The translations under genes were made by a program, and so were the position numbers. A stretch of DNA of 64,000 nt from Lysobacterales bacterium. GTDB taxonomy: Bacteria > Pseudomonadota > Gammaproteobacteria > Xanthomonadales > SZUA-5. Below the pieces are notes generated by a model, which saw only the letters and a program-made list of their open reading frames with translations, was not told where the DNA came from and ran no database searches. The stretch is taken from NCBI GenBank assembly GCA_022844165.1, contig JALHMH010000014.1:51125-115124 (forward strand), given 5' to 3'. Shown here one piece after another: positions 9,949 to 18,897 of the stretch (positions within the stretch are counted from its first letter, which is position 1; every line of letters starts with the position of its first letter).

Positions 9949-10520
9949 CAGGAATGTGGCTCGCCGAGCAGGTTGAACTGCAAGAAGTACAAGCCAGCGT
10001 AGACTTTGGGGTCGATCGCGAATCCGGCGTGCATCTTTTCCAGCACGAATGCAGCAATCTCTGAACGCGGAACCTCGTGCACGGTGATGTTTTCCGTGCT
10101 GTCGCCGCCGCCCGCGTGTACACGTCGCAGGTCGCTCGCGCGCACGAAGTGCATGATTTCGGTGGTCATGCCGGCACTGCTTGGCCCGGCCATGATGCTC
10201 TCAACACTTCGCGCTTCCCAGCCGGTTTCTTCCAGTAACTCGCGTCTGGCGCTATCGGACCACGACTCATCCGACGAGTCGACCAGATCGCCGACCAACC
10301 CGGCGGGAAACTCCAGAGTGCGAGCCTGAATCGGAATGCGATACTGCTCGACCATCAGGACCTTGTCTTCGGGCGTCAGCGCAATGATCACAACGGCACC
10401 TGCAGGATTGGTTCGCGCGGCGTATTCCCAACCGCCGCGGTGGTGCAGAGCAACGAAGCGGCCACGGTAAAGCGTTTCTTCCGCGGCAGCGTCTCGGGAA
10501 CTAATGGGCTGAACAGTCAT
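9948..10520 (-). CDS. NUDIX hydrolase, ADP-ribose pyrophosphatase-like
   Basis: The 190-residue protein resembles the NudF/ADP-sugar pyrophosphatase branch: VLMVEQYRIPIQARTLEFPAGLV leads into the Nudix helix with RRELLEETGW, then MAGPSSAGMTTEIMHFVRA. The catalytic REx2EE part is intact, but the stretch before it (GLVGDLVDSSDESWSDSA) is longer than the standard G-x5-E spacing, so the first half of the Nudix box is atypical. It likely cleaves ADP-ribose or a similar diphosphate in the cytoplasm; specificity is inferred. It heads the minus-strand series leading to metH and is divergent from the beta-propeller gene. Confidence 0.88.
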   Translation of the reverse strand: MTVQPISSRDAAAEETLYRGRFVALHHRGGWEYAARTNPAGAVVIIALTPEDKVLMVEQYRIPIQARTLEFPAGLVGDLVDSSDESWSDSARRELLEETGWEARSVESIMAGPSSAGMTTEIMHFVRASDLRRVHAGGGDSTENITVHEVPRSEIAAFVLEKMHAGFAIDPKVYAGLYFLQFNLLGEPHS

Positions 10521-10618
10521 CGTAGGCGGGCTGCCATTTGTTGCGTTGGATCGCGATAATGCCTGCTACCAAGGACGCTGTGGTTTTGGCGCCGATCACT
10601 TCTTCGATAAATTTGCCC

Positions 10619-12028
10619 ATGATGATCCGATCTTTGCTGACCGGCGCAATGTGTTTTACCGCATTGCTGCAACTCAACACGCTCGGCGCGCAAGCTTTGC
10701 CCCGCGCTCCAAGCCCATTGCCCACCGACACTGAAGTCGAGCTCAGGAAGATCAACGATCTTGGTGTACTGATGCAGCGCGCTGAAAAGTGGCGATCAGA
10801 AGGCGATCTGCGGCGATACAGTTATGCGATCGAGCGGCTGGTGCAATTGCGCCCTTACAGCCCAAATTTCCAGTACGCACTTGCCCAGGCGTATGCGCTG
10901 CGCGACGAAAAAACCAAAGCCTACGACACCCTGATCAAAATCCAGAAACAAGGCCTGGCGTTGAATCCCGACAAGGACAGTGACTTTGACAAAGTCCGTA
11001 CAACGCCGGTCTTCAAATACATCGTTGATAGCATCGTCGTCAACGAAACGCCTTGGGGCGAAGGCTCTGTCGTGACCAATATTCAGAACGGTCCCGAACT
11101 GATCGAATCGGTGGTCTACGACAAGAAACGCGACCGTTTTCTGGCTGGGAGCGTGCGCACCGGTGCGGTTGTAGCGGTGGATCGCAGCGGTAAGACCACG
11201 CCGTTCGCCAGTCCTGCCACCACATCTGGCCTCAAGAGCGTGTTCGCGTTGGCGGTCGACGAGGCGCGCGGATTCTTGTGGGTAGGCACTGCCGGCGCAC
11301 CGCAATTCAAGGGTTTTCGTCAAGTCGATCTTGGGACTGGCGCATTGCTCAAGTTTGAACTGGCCAGCGGTAAGCTGGTTGCGACGCACAAGCTGCCATT
11401 CACCGGCGTTCCCCGCGCTTTCGGGTCGATTGCAGTGGCAGGTGACGGCACCGTTTACGCCACTGATGCGATCAGCAACGTCGTCTACCAGGTCAAAGGC
11501 AATCTGTTTCGCGAGCTGTTTGCTGTCCCGGAGTCGACCAGCCTTCGTGGTTTGAGCGTCAGTCCCGATCATAAGTTCTTGTACTTCGCTGACTACGAAC
11601 TCGGTCTGCGGGTTGCCGATCTGGGAAAGAGCGAAGTCCGTGAATTGTCGGTCGAAGGCCAGAATCTCGGTGGTATCGACGGGTTGTACTATTTCGACAA
11701 CCACTTGATTGCCATTCAAAACGGCACGGTGCCGACGCGTGTTATTCGCATCTCGGTCGACAAGGAAAAGGGCGTCCTGAAGGCGGTGCAGCCGCTGGAG
11801 GCAAACAAGGACCAAATGCCGTGGCCAACATTTGGTGCCGTCAGTGGCGACGACGTGTACTTCATTGCCAACAGTCAGCGCGATCTTTACGGTGCCGATG
11901 GGAAGCCCTTAGAGGGCACTTTCGTTGAGCCTCGCGCCATCTACAAGGTCAATGCGCGATTCGCGTGGGCCAAGGATGAAGCGGGCGTTCACGCGCCTTT
12001 GATCAAAGACGCCGAACCTGCGGGCTGA
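10619..12028 (+). CDS. secreted TPR-like / SMP-30-type beta-propeller protein
   Basis: The protein of about 469 residues begins with a signal peptide (MMIRSLLTGAMCFTALLQ, cleavage probable near GAQA). A short helical, TPR-like segment follows (about 40-120: AIERLVQLRPYSPNFQYALAQAYALRDEKTKAYDTL), then a six-bladed-propeller-like region (SVVYDKKRDRFLAGS, ALAVDEARGFLWVGTAG, SVSPDHKFLYFADYELGLRVADL). It resembles SMP-30/gluconolactonase-like proteins but a lactonase metal site is not obvious. Two adjacent ATGs (10619, 10622) can start it; the open frame extends a further 27 residues upstream and lacks signal-peptide logic. Its TGA shares a base with the ATG of the next gene, so it is coupled to the hydroxylase. 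Confidence 0.72.
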   Translation: MMIRSLLTGAMCFTALLQLNTLGAQALPRAPSPLPTDTEVELRKINDLGVLMQRAEKWRSEGDLRRYSYAIERLVQLRPYSPNFQYALAQAYALRDEKTKAYDTLIKIQKQGLALNPDKDSDFDKVRTTPVFKYIVDSIVVNETPWGEGSVVTNIQNGPELIESVVYDKKRDRFLAGSVRTGAVVAVDRSGKTTPFASPATTSGLKSVFALAVDEARGFLWVGTAGAPQFKGFRQVDLGTGALLKFELASGKLVATHKLPFTGVPRAFGSIAVAGDGTVYATDAISNVVYQVKGNLFRELFAVPESTSLRGLSVSPDHKFLYFADYELGLRVADLGKSEVRELSVEGQNLGGIDGLYYFDNHLIAIQNGTVPTRVIRISVDKEKGVLKAVQPLEANKDQMPWPTFGAVSGDDVYFIANSQRDLYGADGKPLEGTFVEPRAIYKVNARFAWAKDEAGVHAPLIKDAEPAG

Positions 12029-12834
12029 TGGAAGGGTTGCTTCAAACCTTGAAGGGAGCGCTCACTGTGTATGCGATTATTGTCGCGTACACGGCTGCAT
12101 TTACCGTGCTCGAAATGGTGGTGCCGGCAGAGAAGCAACAAGGATGGCGCCGTCGCGTCTTCAACTTGCACTATCTGCTCTATTACCAGGTGATTCTGGC
12201 GTTTACCATGCCCGCGCTGGTCTCACTGGTGGTTGGACAGTTGATGAGAACCTACCCACAGGCGTTTGGGGTGCTGGACGGCAATACCTGGCATTTGGCG
12301 CTCTTCGTATTGGTGTATTTCCTCGCGTACGATTTTTTTTATTACTGGTTCCATCGTTGGCAACACACGTGGCCGCTGCTGTGGCGCCAACACATGCTGC
12401 ATCACAGCGAGACGGCGTTGAATGCCACAACAGCTGGACGCCATCACTGGCTGGAGGAGCCAATCCGGGTGTTCACGATGACGCTGCCGCTGGCCATTTT
12501 GTTTCCCGGTGAGCCGGTCGTAGCCGGCATTGGCGGTTTGGTCATTGGAGCCTGGGTATTTTTTATTCATGCCAATCTGCGACTCCATCTGGGTCCGCTG
12601 ACGCCAGTGATTGTCGGCCCGCAGCTACATCGGATCCACCATAGCGATCAACCGCAACATACAGACAAGAATTTCGGCGCGTTTTTTCCGATTTGGGACG
12701 TCCTCTTTGGCACATACTATGGACCCGCCAAGAACGAGTTCCCGACGACCGGGTTGCATGATGGTCGTCGTGTCGACTCGGTGATCGAAGCGCTGTTGAT
12801 GCCCTTCGGATATCGCGCTCGGAAGAAATCTTGA
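12028..12834 (+). CDS. sterol desaturase / fatty acid hydroxylase family membrane protein
   Basis: The 268-residue protein is an integral membrane di-iron enzyme of the fatty acid hydroxylase superfamily. Histidine boxes are visible as HRWQH, HMLHH, GRHHW and LHRIHHS, with transmembrane segments around 12-30, 50-70, 90-105 and 165-190. Such enzymes hydroxylate or desaturate lipids at the membrane; the substrate is not given by the sequence. The ATG overlaps the preceding TGA (TGATG) and its own TGA overlaps the TTG of the acyltransferase gene, so the three products are probably made together. Confidence 0.88.
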   Translation: MEGLLQTLKGALTVYAIIVAYTAAFTVLEMVVPAEKQQGWRRRVFNLHYLLYYQVILAFTMPALVSLVVGQLMRTYPQAFGVLDGNTWHLALFVLVYFLAYDFFYYWFHRWQHTWPLLWRQHMLHHSETALNATTAGRHHWLEEPIRVFTMTLPLAILFPGEPVVAGIGGLVIGAWVFFIHANLRLHLGPLTPVIVGPQLHRIHHSDQPQHTDKNFGAFFPIWDVLFGTYYGPAKNEFPTTGLHDGRRVDSVIEALLMPFGYRARKKS

Positions 12835-13931
12835 GTCAAGTACTGCCTTCCTTGAGCGGCTCTCGAGTTTTCGGACTCGACCTGATGCGCGCGACCTCTC
12901 TGCTGATGATCATGTGCGTGCACAGTTCGCCACTGTTCGTCGCTCACTCGATGGCTGGCGCACGCGCAATGATTCCGTTCGGTGTGATCGCTGTCGAGAC
13001 GTTTTTCGTTTTGAGCGGGTTTCTGATCGGTCAGATTCTGCTTCGAGTTGCCGATGGCCGGCTCAGTTTGAAGGGTTTTTTGCTGCGGCGCTGGTTCCGA
13101 ACTCTGCCGAACTACTACCTTTTCCTGATCCTAAACTTCCTGGTCTACGCTCTCGTGCTCGACATGCAGGTAGGGGACTGGCGTTATTTCCTGTTCGCGC
13201 AGAACCTCATTGAGCGCATGCCGTTGTTTTTCTTTCCGGAGAGTTGGACGCTCGCTGCAGAAGAGTGGTTTTACTTCGTTACGCCGATCATGCTGGTCAT
13301 TGCGCGCGTGCTGCTCGGCCCCGGGCAGCGCGCGTTTTTTGCCGTCGCTATCCTCGCATTGCTGTTGTATCCGGTGTTACGGATCATCGCGGTGGCGACG
13401 GGCGAACCCCATTGGGATGACGATATTCGCAAAGTCGTTTACTTGCGCCTCGACACGATGATGTTCGGTGTTGCGCTGGCCGGTGTAAAACACTACCTCC
13501 CTCATGTCTGGCAGCGTCTGGGCGGCAATCTGGCAATCGCCGGTGCGCTGCTCTTGCTGGGATGGTTGGTGGTTTATGCGCTGATCGATATCGAAGCCCA
13601 TGAGTGGTTGGCAGTGCTGACGTTTAGCGTGGTGCCTGCCGGCTGCGCCGCATTCTTGCCGTATCTGGATCGCTGGCAACGTGCGTCGAGTGCTTTCTGG
13701 GACCGGTGGATTACGAATTTGAGCCTATGGTCGTATTCGATGTACCTGCTGCACTTTTTGCTGATGATGGTGCTCCTGAAGTTTGGATTCGAACTGGCCA
13801 GTCGCTCACTACTCGCGGCGGTCGCGATGGTGGTGGCCTGGGGATTCGTAGTGGGCCTGATCGGTGCGCAGGTGTACCGCAGGTTTGAATTGCCATGCAC
13901 CAATTTGCGCGATCGGTTTTCGCGCCCCTGA
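12831..13931 (+). CDS. acyltransferase 3 (OafA/YrhL) family membrane protein
   Basis: The 366-residue protein has about ten hydrophobic segments and the family landmarks: N-terminal GLDLMRATSLLMIMCVHSS with the conserved R and H, ETFFVLSGFLIG, and FLLRRWFRTLPNYY. These enzymes move acyl groups onto sugars or lipids at the inner membrane. The start is TTG at 12831, overlapping the preceding stop (TTGA), with GGAAGA as ribosome site. Context with a lipid hydroxylase suggests a lipid or glycan modification unit, which is inference. Confidence 0.87.
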   Translation: MSQVLPSLSGSRVFGLDLMRATSLLMIMCVHSSPLFVAHSMAGARAMIPFGVIAVETFFVLSGFLIGQILLRVADGRLSLKGFLLRRWFRTLPNYYLFLILNFLVYALVLDMQVGDWRYFLFAQNLIERMPLFFFPESWTLAAEEWFYFVTPIMLVIARVLLGPGQRAFFAVAILALLLYPVLRIIAVATGEPHWDDDIRKVVYLRLDTMMFGVALAGVKHYLPHVWQRLGGNLAIAGALLLLGWLVVYALIDIEAHEWLAVLTFSVVPAGCAAFLPYLDRWQRASSAFWDRWITNLSLWSYSMYLLHFLLMMVLLKFGFELASRSLLAAVAMVVAWGFVVGLIGAQVYRRFELPCTNLRDRFSRP

Positions 13932-13999
13932 GCGCGCGCAGCGGGCGCTGGCTGGCTGACCTCAGATAAAATGGCGGCCTGAATTCCGCGAGGCACGCC

Positions 14000-15667
14000 A
14001 TGAGCTTTCTTCAAGCGCCGCCGCAACTGGTCAATCCGTTCCACAGCGATCGTGTGCTGCAATCGGGTTTACGTCGCGTGCTCACACGCACCGAATTTGA
14101 AGCTTTGTGCGACGTCGCCATGGAACTCGGTCAATTGGTCGCCGATGAGCTGTATCCACAGCAGTTGGCAGAGCGTCTCATGGAGCCGGCGCACACGGCG
14201 TTCGATGCGTGGGGTCGGCGTGTCGATCAAATTTCGCTGACGCCATTGTGGCAACGCTTTCCGCACATCGCTGCTCGTTACGGTCTGGTCTGGCGCGGCT
14301 ACGACAAGGCCTTGGGTCCACACGCACGGTTGATGCAGTTTGCCCTGGTCTATCTCAGCTGCGCCGCGAGCGATTTTTATGCCTGCCCGTTGGCGATGAC
14401 CGATGGTGCCGCGCGCGCGCTGATCGAAAGTGGCAACGAAGCACTGATCCGGCGAGCGGTGGGCCGCTTTACGGCTCGGCGTGGCGAGTTGTTATGGACG
14501 TCTGGCCAGTGGATGACAGAGACGACGGGTGGCTCGGATGTTTCGCGCAGTCAAACGCGGGCCGTGCACGATGGCGAAGTCTGGCGCCTGTATGGGCGTA
14601 AGTGGTTCACTTCTGCGGCGACCTCGGAGGCGGCCTTGCTGCTGGCCAGGCCGGACGGAAACCCCGATGGATCGGAAGGACTGGCGCTGTTCTATATCGA
14701 ACCGCGAGATTCTGCGGGCCGTTTGCACCACATAAGGGTCGATCGACTCAAGGACAAGCTCGGTACGCGCAAATTGCCGACTGCCGAATTGACACTCGAC
14801 GGCGCACCTGCGCAGTTGGTCGGCAACGATCGCCACGGAATTCGCTTGATCGCGCCGGTACTCAATCAAACCCGTGTCTGGAACACGTTTGCTGCGCTTT
14901 CTTACTACCGTAGAGGCCTGATGCTGCTGCGCGACTATGCCGCTCGCCGCCAGATCGGCGGCCTCACGCTCGCGCACCTGCCGTTGCAACAGGACACCTT
15001 CGCGGGTCTGCTGGCCGAATTCGAGGCGGGCCTGCATCTTGCGTTGCATGTGGCCGAGCTGATGGGGAAAAGCGAACATGGCCAGCTCGACGATCGACAT
15101 CGCGTCCTGTTACGGCTCTTGATCCCGATCGCCAAACTTCTCACCGCAAGGCAAACGATCGCAGGGCTGAGTGAAATCGTTGAGGGATTCGGGGGCGCCG
15201 GATATCTTGAAGATACCGGCATCCCTGGGTTGATGCGCGACGCCCAGGTTTTCAGCATCTGGGAAGGCTCCACCGATGTTCTGGCGCTCGATGCGATGCG
15301 GGTATTGGTCGCCGAAGGCACATGGGCCGCGTTGCAGGCGGCACTGTTTGCACTCACTGCACAGGCGACCGGGCTCTTCGATCGGGAACTGCCGCAATTA
15401 CGTACGGCATTCGATGCGGCAAAACAATCGCTCAGCGGGCATGCCAATCGCTGCGAGCGTGACGCAAGAGCGCGTGGCGTAGCCATGACGATCGGACGTT
15501 GTTATGCGTTCGCGTTGCTCGCGAGGCATGCGTGTTGGGCGAGCATGGCCGAACAGGACAGGCGGCCTGCCGCCGCGGCTCGCCGGTTCTTGGCGCATGG
15601 ACTCAATCGCTGCTACGACACACCGCGGGCGGATTCGCAGCAGTTGGCATTGGATGAGTTTCCATGA
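14000..15667 (+). CDS. AidB-like acyl-CoA dehydrogenase
   Basis: The 555-residue protein is a long FAD-dependent acyl-CoA dehydrogenase of the AidB type, the branch linked in E. coli to the adaptive response to alkylation. Visible are WTSGQWMTETTGGSDVSRSQT (FAD/substrate region about 170-190), KWFTSAATSEAALLLARP, DKLGTRKLPTAEL, and EIVEGFGGAGYLEDTGIPGLMRDAQVFSIWEGSTDVLALD, which is the AidB-like C-terminal dehydrogenase signature with the general-base region. Length agrees with AidB (about 540). A GAGG ribosome site precedes the ATG. It is separated from the upstream trio by 68 bases, including TAAAAT (13967-13972), a possible -10. Whether it works in DNA protection or acyl-CoA oxidation cannot be decided here. 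Confidence 0.85.
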   Translation: MSFLQAPPQLVNPFHSDRVLQSGLRRVLTRTEFEALCDVAMELGQLVADELYPQQLAERLMEPAHTAFDAWGRRVDQISLTPLWQRFPHIAARYGLVWRGYDKALGPHARLMQFALVYLSCAASDFYACPLAMTDGAARALIESGNEALIRRAVGRFTARRGELLWTSGQWMTETTGGSDVSRSQTRAVHDGEVWRLYGRKWFTSAATSEAALLLARPDGNPDGSEGLALFYIEPRDSAGRLHHIRVDRLKDKLGTRKLPTAELTLDGAPAQLVGNDRHGIRLIAPVLNQTRVWNTFAALSYYRRGLMLLRDYAARRQIGGLTLAHLPLQQDTFAGLLAEFEAGLHLALHVAELMGKSEHGQLDDRHRVLLRLLIPIAKLLTARQTIAGLSEIVEGFGGAGYLEDTGIPGLMRDAQVFSIWEGSTDVLALDAMRVLVAEGTWAALQAALFALTAQATGLFDRELPQLRTAFDAAKQSLSGHANRCERDARARGVAMTIGRCYAFALLARHACWASMAEQDRRPAAAARRFLAHGLNRCYDTPRADSQQLALDEFP

Positions 15668-15740
15668 GGCATCGGCGCGGTTCGCTTTTCTGTGCGCGAT
15701 TCGCTATTGAAGCGCCACCTGTGGTCCTCGAGCGCAAACC

Positions 15741-16226
15741 ATGAATGAACTCTGCATTGTGACGACTGGCGGCACGATCGACAAAATCTACTTCGATGAC
15801 CTGTCCCAATTTCAGATCGGCGAGCCGGAAATCGGCAAGATCCTCTCTCAGTTCGGGGTGAATTTGAAGTTCGATGTGATCGCGCTGATGCGCAAAGACA
15901 GCCTGCACATCACGAGCGACGACCGTGAGCTGATTCGGCGGACCATTGCGGCGCAGCCGCATCGCCATGTGCTGGTGACGCACGGGACCGATACGATGAT
16001 CGAAACTGCCAAAGTGCTCGCCGGAATCGATGATAAAGTCATCGTGCTGACAGGTGCTTTGAATCCTGCACGGTTCCAGGCGTCAGATGCGGTGTTCAAC
16101 ATCGGCTGCGCGATCGGCGCGTTGCAATGCCTTTCGCCTGGCGTTTTCATCGCCATGAGCGGCCGCGTGTGGGATCCGCTTAAGGTCCGCAAGAACCGGG
16201 ACGCGAACCGTTTCGAAGCGATGTAG
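15741..16226 (+). CDS. stand-alone asparaginase N-terminal-domain protein
   Basis: The 161-residue protein carries the catalytic-type N-terminal domain of L-asparaginases: VTTGGTIDK at the start and LVTHGTDTMIETAK in the middle, followed by VIVLTGALNPARF. The C-terminal asparaginase domain is absent, so it is half the length of the normal enzyme. No frame fragment downstream looks like the missing half. Stand-alone versions of this domain exist in proteobacteria, so it is probably intact rather than truncated; activity is uncertain. It sits 24 bases before the ABC permease gene on the same strand. Confidence 0.8.
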   Translation: MNELCIVTTGGTIDKIYFDDLSQFQIGEPEIGKILSQFGVNLKFDVIALMRKDSLHITSDDRELIRRTIAAQPHRHVLVTHGTDTMIETAKVLAGIDDKVIVLTGALNPARFQASDAVFNIGCAIGALQCLSPGVFIAMSGRVWDPLKVRKNRDANRFEAM

Positions 16227-16250
16227 CCTGCTGTCGCGGTCACGCGCTTT

Positions 16251-17852
16251 GTGCCGCTGGGTTCCGATAGCCTCGTTGAATCTTCCCCGTACAGGTCAAA
16301 CTTGTCCAGAATATCGATTCACACTTTGGTCTTGCTGTTGGCGATTCCCCATCTGGTGCCACTGCTCGCCACTGGCGTCGGCTGGTGGCGGGCAGACCCG
16401 GAGGTCCTGGCACACCTTCGTTTGTACGTGCTTCCGGATGCTCTGGTGCACACCGTGTGGATTTCGCTGGGTGTGGTGCTCGTCACCGCATTGCTCGGTA
16501 TAACTTTGGGTGCACTGGTGGCGTTGTGCGAGTTTCCGGGGCGCCGTTGGCTGCGTTGGGCCTTGGTCTTGCCCATTGCCTTGCCAGGATATGTGCTTGC
16601 GGTCGCGTGGATCGGATTGATGGACTACACCGGTCCGATTGCGTCGGCACTGCGTGAGATCGGCCTCGGGTGGCCCGAATTTCGTTCGATGCCCGGTGTG
16701 GTTTTTGTGCTGAGCTTATCGCTATACCCCTATGTGTACCTGGTTGCTCGGGAGGCATTTGCCTCGCAAGGGGCGCGTGCCATGGAAGTTGCGCGTGCGC
16801 TCGGACATCGACCATTGCGCGCGCTCCTCCAGGCTGCTTTGCCTTTGGCGCGTCCGGCCATTGTTGGAGCCTTGCTTTTGGTCGCGATGGAAGTGCTCGC
16901 CGATTTTGGAACGGTCTCGGCGTTCAACATCGATACGCTGACGGTTGCGATCTACAAAGCCTGGTTCGCACTGTTTTCGCTGGAGTCGGCGCTGGCGCTG
17001 GCCGGCGTTCTGTTGGTTCTGGTCATCGGCTTAAGTGCCTTAGAAATGCGCTGGCGAGGTCGTCGGCGTTTCGATAGCGTCGGCAGCGCGCCTGCTCGGC
17101 GAATCGTCGTTGGTACTTGGGCGACGGTGGTCTGCATCCTCGTGCTCCTGCTGGCGTTGGCAATTCCGGTTGGGCGCCTGTTCTGGCTGGTCTGGCTCAG
17201 CGAAGGCGATTGGCCATGGCGTTTCGCGCAGAATTCAGTGCTGCTTGGCGGCATGGCCGCAGCCAGCGCTGCCGCAGCTGCAACAGTTTTCGCCGTGGCC
17301 GCGCGCGAAGTGCCCACGTTGCTGACGCATGGCGCCAAACGCCTCGCGCTCACCGGATACGGAATGCCGGGTGCGCTGCTGGCGATCGGCCTGTATGTTC
17401 CCGTCGCAGCATTGAATGCGTGGCTTGCAGAATTCGCTCAAGTCGATTGGGCAATTCAGGGCAGTGTTCTATTGCTGGTTCTGGCCTTGACCGTGCGCTT
17501 CAGCGCGGTTGCATTGGCGCCGATTGATGGCGCGCTGGCCCGAATACGTCCCACGCTGATCGATAGCGCGCGTGGACTTGGCATCAGCGGCTTGTCCTTG
17601 GTCGCCAAAGTGCATCTACCCTTGCTGCGCAGCGGCCTGTTGGTTGGGTTGTTGCTGGTGGCAATCGACACGATGAAAGAGATGCCGATCACTTTGATGA
17701 TGCGACCCTTCGGTTGGGATACGTTGGCGACTCGGGTATTCGAATTGACCCAGGAGGGGCGTTGGGCCGAAGCGGCCATGCCTTCACTGTTGATTGGATT
17801 GGTCGGGTTGCTGCCCATATTCTGGCTGGAGCGTGGCCATGCTAGAACTTGA
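16251..17852 (+). CDS. ferric-iron-type ABC transporter permease (fused two-half FbpB type)
   Basis: The 533-residue membrane protein has about twelve hydrophobic segments in two homologous halves. Each half carries a permease EAA-like loop: AMEVARALGHRPLRALLQAALPLARPAI and LIDSARGLGISGLSLVAKVHLPLLRSG. This is the layout of FbpB/SfuB iron(III) permeases. The first methionine-type start is GTG at 16251; the membrane part begins about residue 20, so a later start is possible. It overlaps the ATPase gene by 14 bases. No periplasmic binding protein is encoded nearby, so the substrate (iron, thiamine or another) is inferred only from family. Confidence 0.87.
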   Translation: MPLGSDSLVESSPYRSNLSRISIHTLVLLLAIPHLVPLLATGVGWWRADPEVLAHLRLYVLPDALVHTVWISLGVVLVTALLGITLGALVALCEFPGRRWLRWALVLPIALPGYVLAVAWIGLMDYTGPIASALREIGLGWPEFRSMPGVVFVLSLSLYPYVYLVAREAFASQGARAMEVARALGHRPLRALLQAALPLARPAIVGALLLVAMEVLADFGTVSAFNIDTLTVAIYKAWFALFSLESALALAGVLLVLVIGLSALEMRWRGRRRFDSVGSAPARRIVVGTWATVVCILVLLLALAIPVGRLFWLVWLSEGDWPWRFAQNSVLLGGMAAASAAAAATVFAVAAREVPTLLTHGAKRLALTGYGMPGALLAIGLYVPVAALNAWLAEFAQVDWAIQGSVLLLVLALTVRFSAVALAPIDGALARIRPTLIDSARGLGISGLSLVAKVHLPLLRSGLLVGLLLVAIDTMKEMPITLMMRPFGWDTLATRVFELTQEGRWAEAAMPSLLIGLVGLLPIFWLERGHART

Positions 17853-18855
17853 ATCGGTCAGCGTGGCCTATGGTCAGCAACGCGTAGTGCATGATCTGAC
17901 GGTGAAACTGGGGAAGGGGCAGGTGGCTTGTATGCTGGGGCCATCGGGTTCTGGCAAGACCAGCGTGCTGCGTGCGATTGCCGGGTTCGAACCGATCGTT
18001 TCGGGTGAGATTCGTGTTGCGGATCGGTTGCTGTCGAATGCGTCGCAACGAGTGGCGCCCGAAGATCGCCATATCGGCATGGTGTTTCAGGATTTCGCGC
18101 TGTTGCCGCACCTGACGGTGGCACAGAATATCGCTTTCGGACTACATCGCGATTCCAGATCCAAACGCGAGTCTCGCGTGCGGGAGATGCTGGATTTTGT
18201 GCAACTCGATGCACGCGATAAATACCCGCACGAGCTGAGCGGCGGTATGCAGCAGCGAGTCGCGTTAGCCCGTGCGTTAGCGCCGATGCCGAGCTTGTTG
18301 TTAATGGATGAGCCCTTCGCCAATCTGGATGCGGGCCTTCGCGAGCGGCTGTCGATTGAACTTCGCGAGCTACTCGAGCGCGCAGCGATGACGACGTTGA
18401 TCGTCACCCATACGCAAAATGAGGCATTTGCCTTGGGTGATCAGCTTGGCGTGATGATGGCCGGGCGCCTCCGGCAATGGGCCACTCCGTACGTTGTTTA
18501 TCACGAACCTGCCGATATCGATGTTGCGCAGTTCGTCGGCGAGAGCGCTTTGATTCAAGGGCGGTGCGGCAACGGCGGCGTCGACTGTGCGCTCGGAATG
18601 TTGGCGACACGGTCTTGCGTTGCCGACGACGTGCGCTTGTTGTTACGGCCAGACGATATTGTGCACGACGATACTTCTGCGGTGACCGCACGCGTGTTAC
18701 GCCGGGCATTCCGGGGCGCGGAGTTTCTGTATACCCTGGAGCTCGACAATGGTGAGCGCGTGCTCAGTCTTGTGCCGTCTCACCACCAGCACGCGATCGG
18801 CGAACGAATCGGCATACGGCTGGATGTCGAGCACGTTGTGTGTTTCGCACGCTAA
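17839..18855 (+). CDS. ABC transporter ATP-binding protein, FbpC type
   Basis: The 338-residue ATPase partners the overlapping permease. Visible are Walker A GPSGSGKT (about 35-42), the Q-loop in MVFQDFALLPHLTV, the signature LSGGMQQRVALARAL, Walker B LLLMDEPFANLD, the switch His in IVTHTQNEAF, and a C-terminal regulatory/TOBE-like part (DVRLLLRPDDIV). Start at the internal ATG 17839 is chosen because it gives MLELESVSVAYG, the typical N-terminus. A copy of the interspersed repeat starts directly at its stop codon. Confidence 0.9.
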   Translation: MLELESVSVAYGQQRVVHDLTVKLGKGQVACMLGPSGSGKTSVLRAIAGFEPIVSGEIRVADRLLSNASQRVAPEDRHIGMVFQDFALLPHLTVAQNIAFGLHRDSRSKRESRVREMLDFVQLDARDKYPHELSGGMQQRVALARALAPMPSLLLMDEPFANLDAGLRERLSIELRELLERAAMTTLIVTHTQNEAFALGDQLGVMMAGRLRQWATPYVVYHEPADIDVAQFVGESALIQGRCGNGGVDCALGMLATRSCVADDVRLLLRPDDIVHDDTSAVTARVLRRAFRGAEFLYTLELDNGERVLSLVPSHHQHAIGERIGIRLDVEHVVCFAR

Positions 18856-18882
18856 CGAGGCTTCGCCGCAGACCGCCGGGCA
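18855..18882 (+). repeat. interspersed repeat, short 5'-end copy
   Basis: The bases after the ABC ATPase stop match the 5' end of the repeat family found at 53-58 kb (CGAGGCTTCGCC then GACCGCCG), including the hairpin with a TTC loop. Only about 28 bases are recognisable. It shares the last base of the stop codon. Confidence 0.6.
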
Positions 18883-18897
18883 TCCTGCACTGACACC

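Noticed and set aside
8797..10002. Plus-strand open frame of about 400 residues
   Set aside because: It is antisense to the VOC and 2OG oxygenase genes, which show clear motifs.
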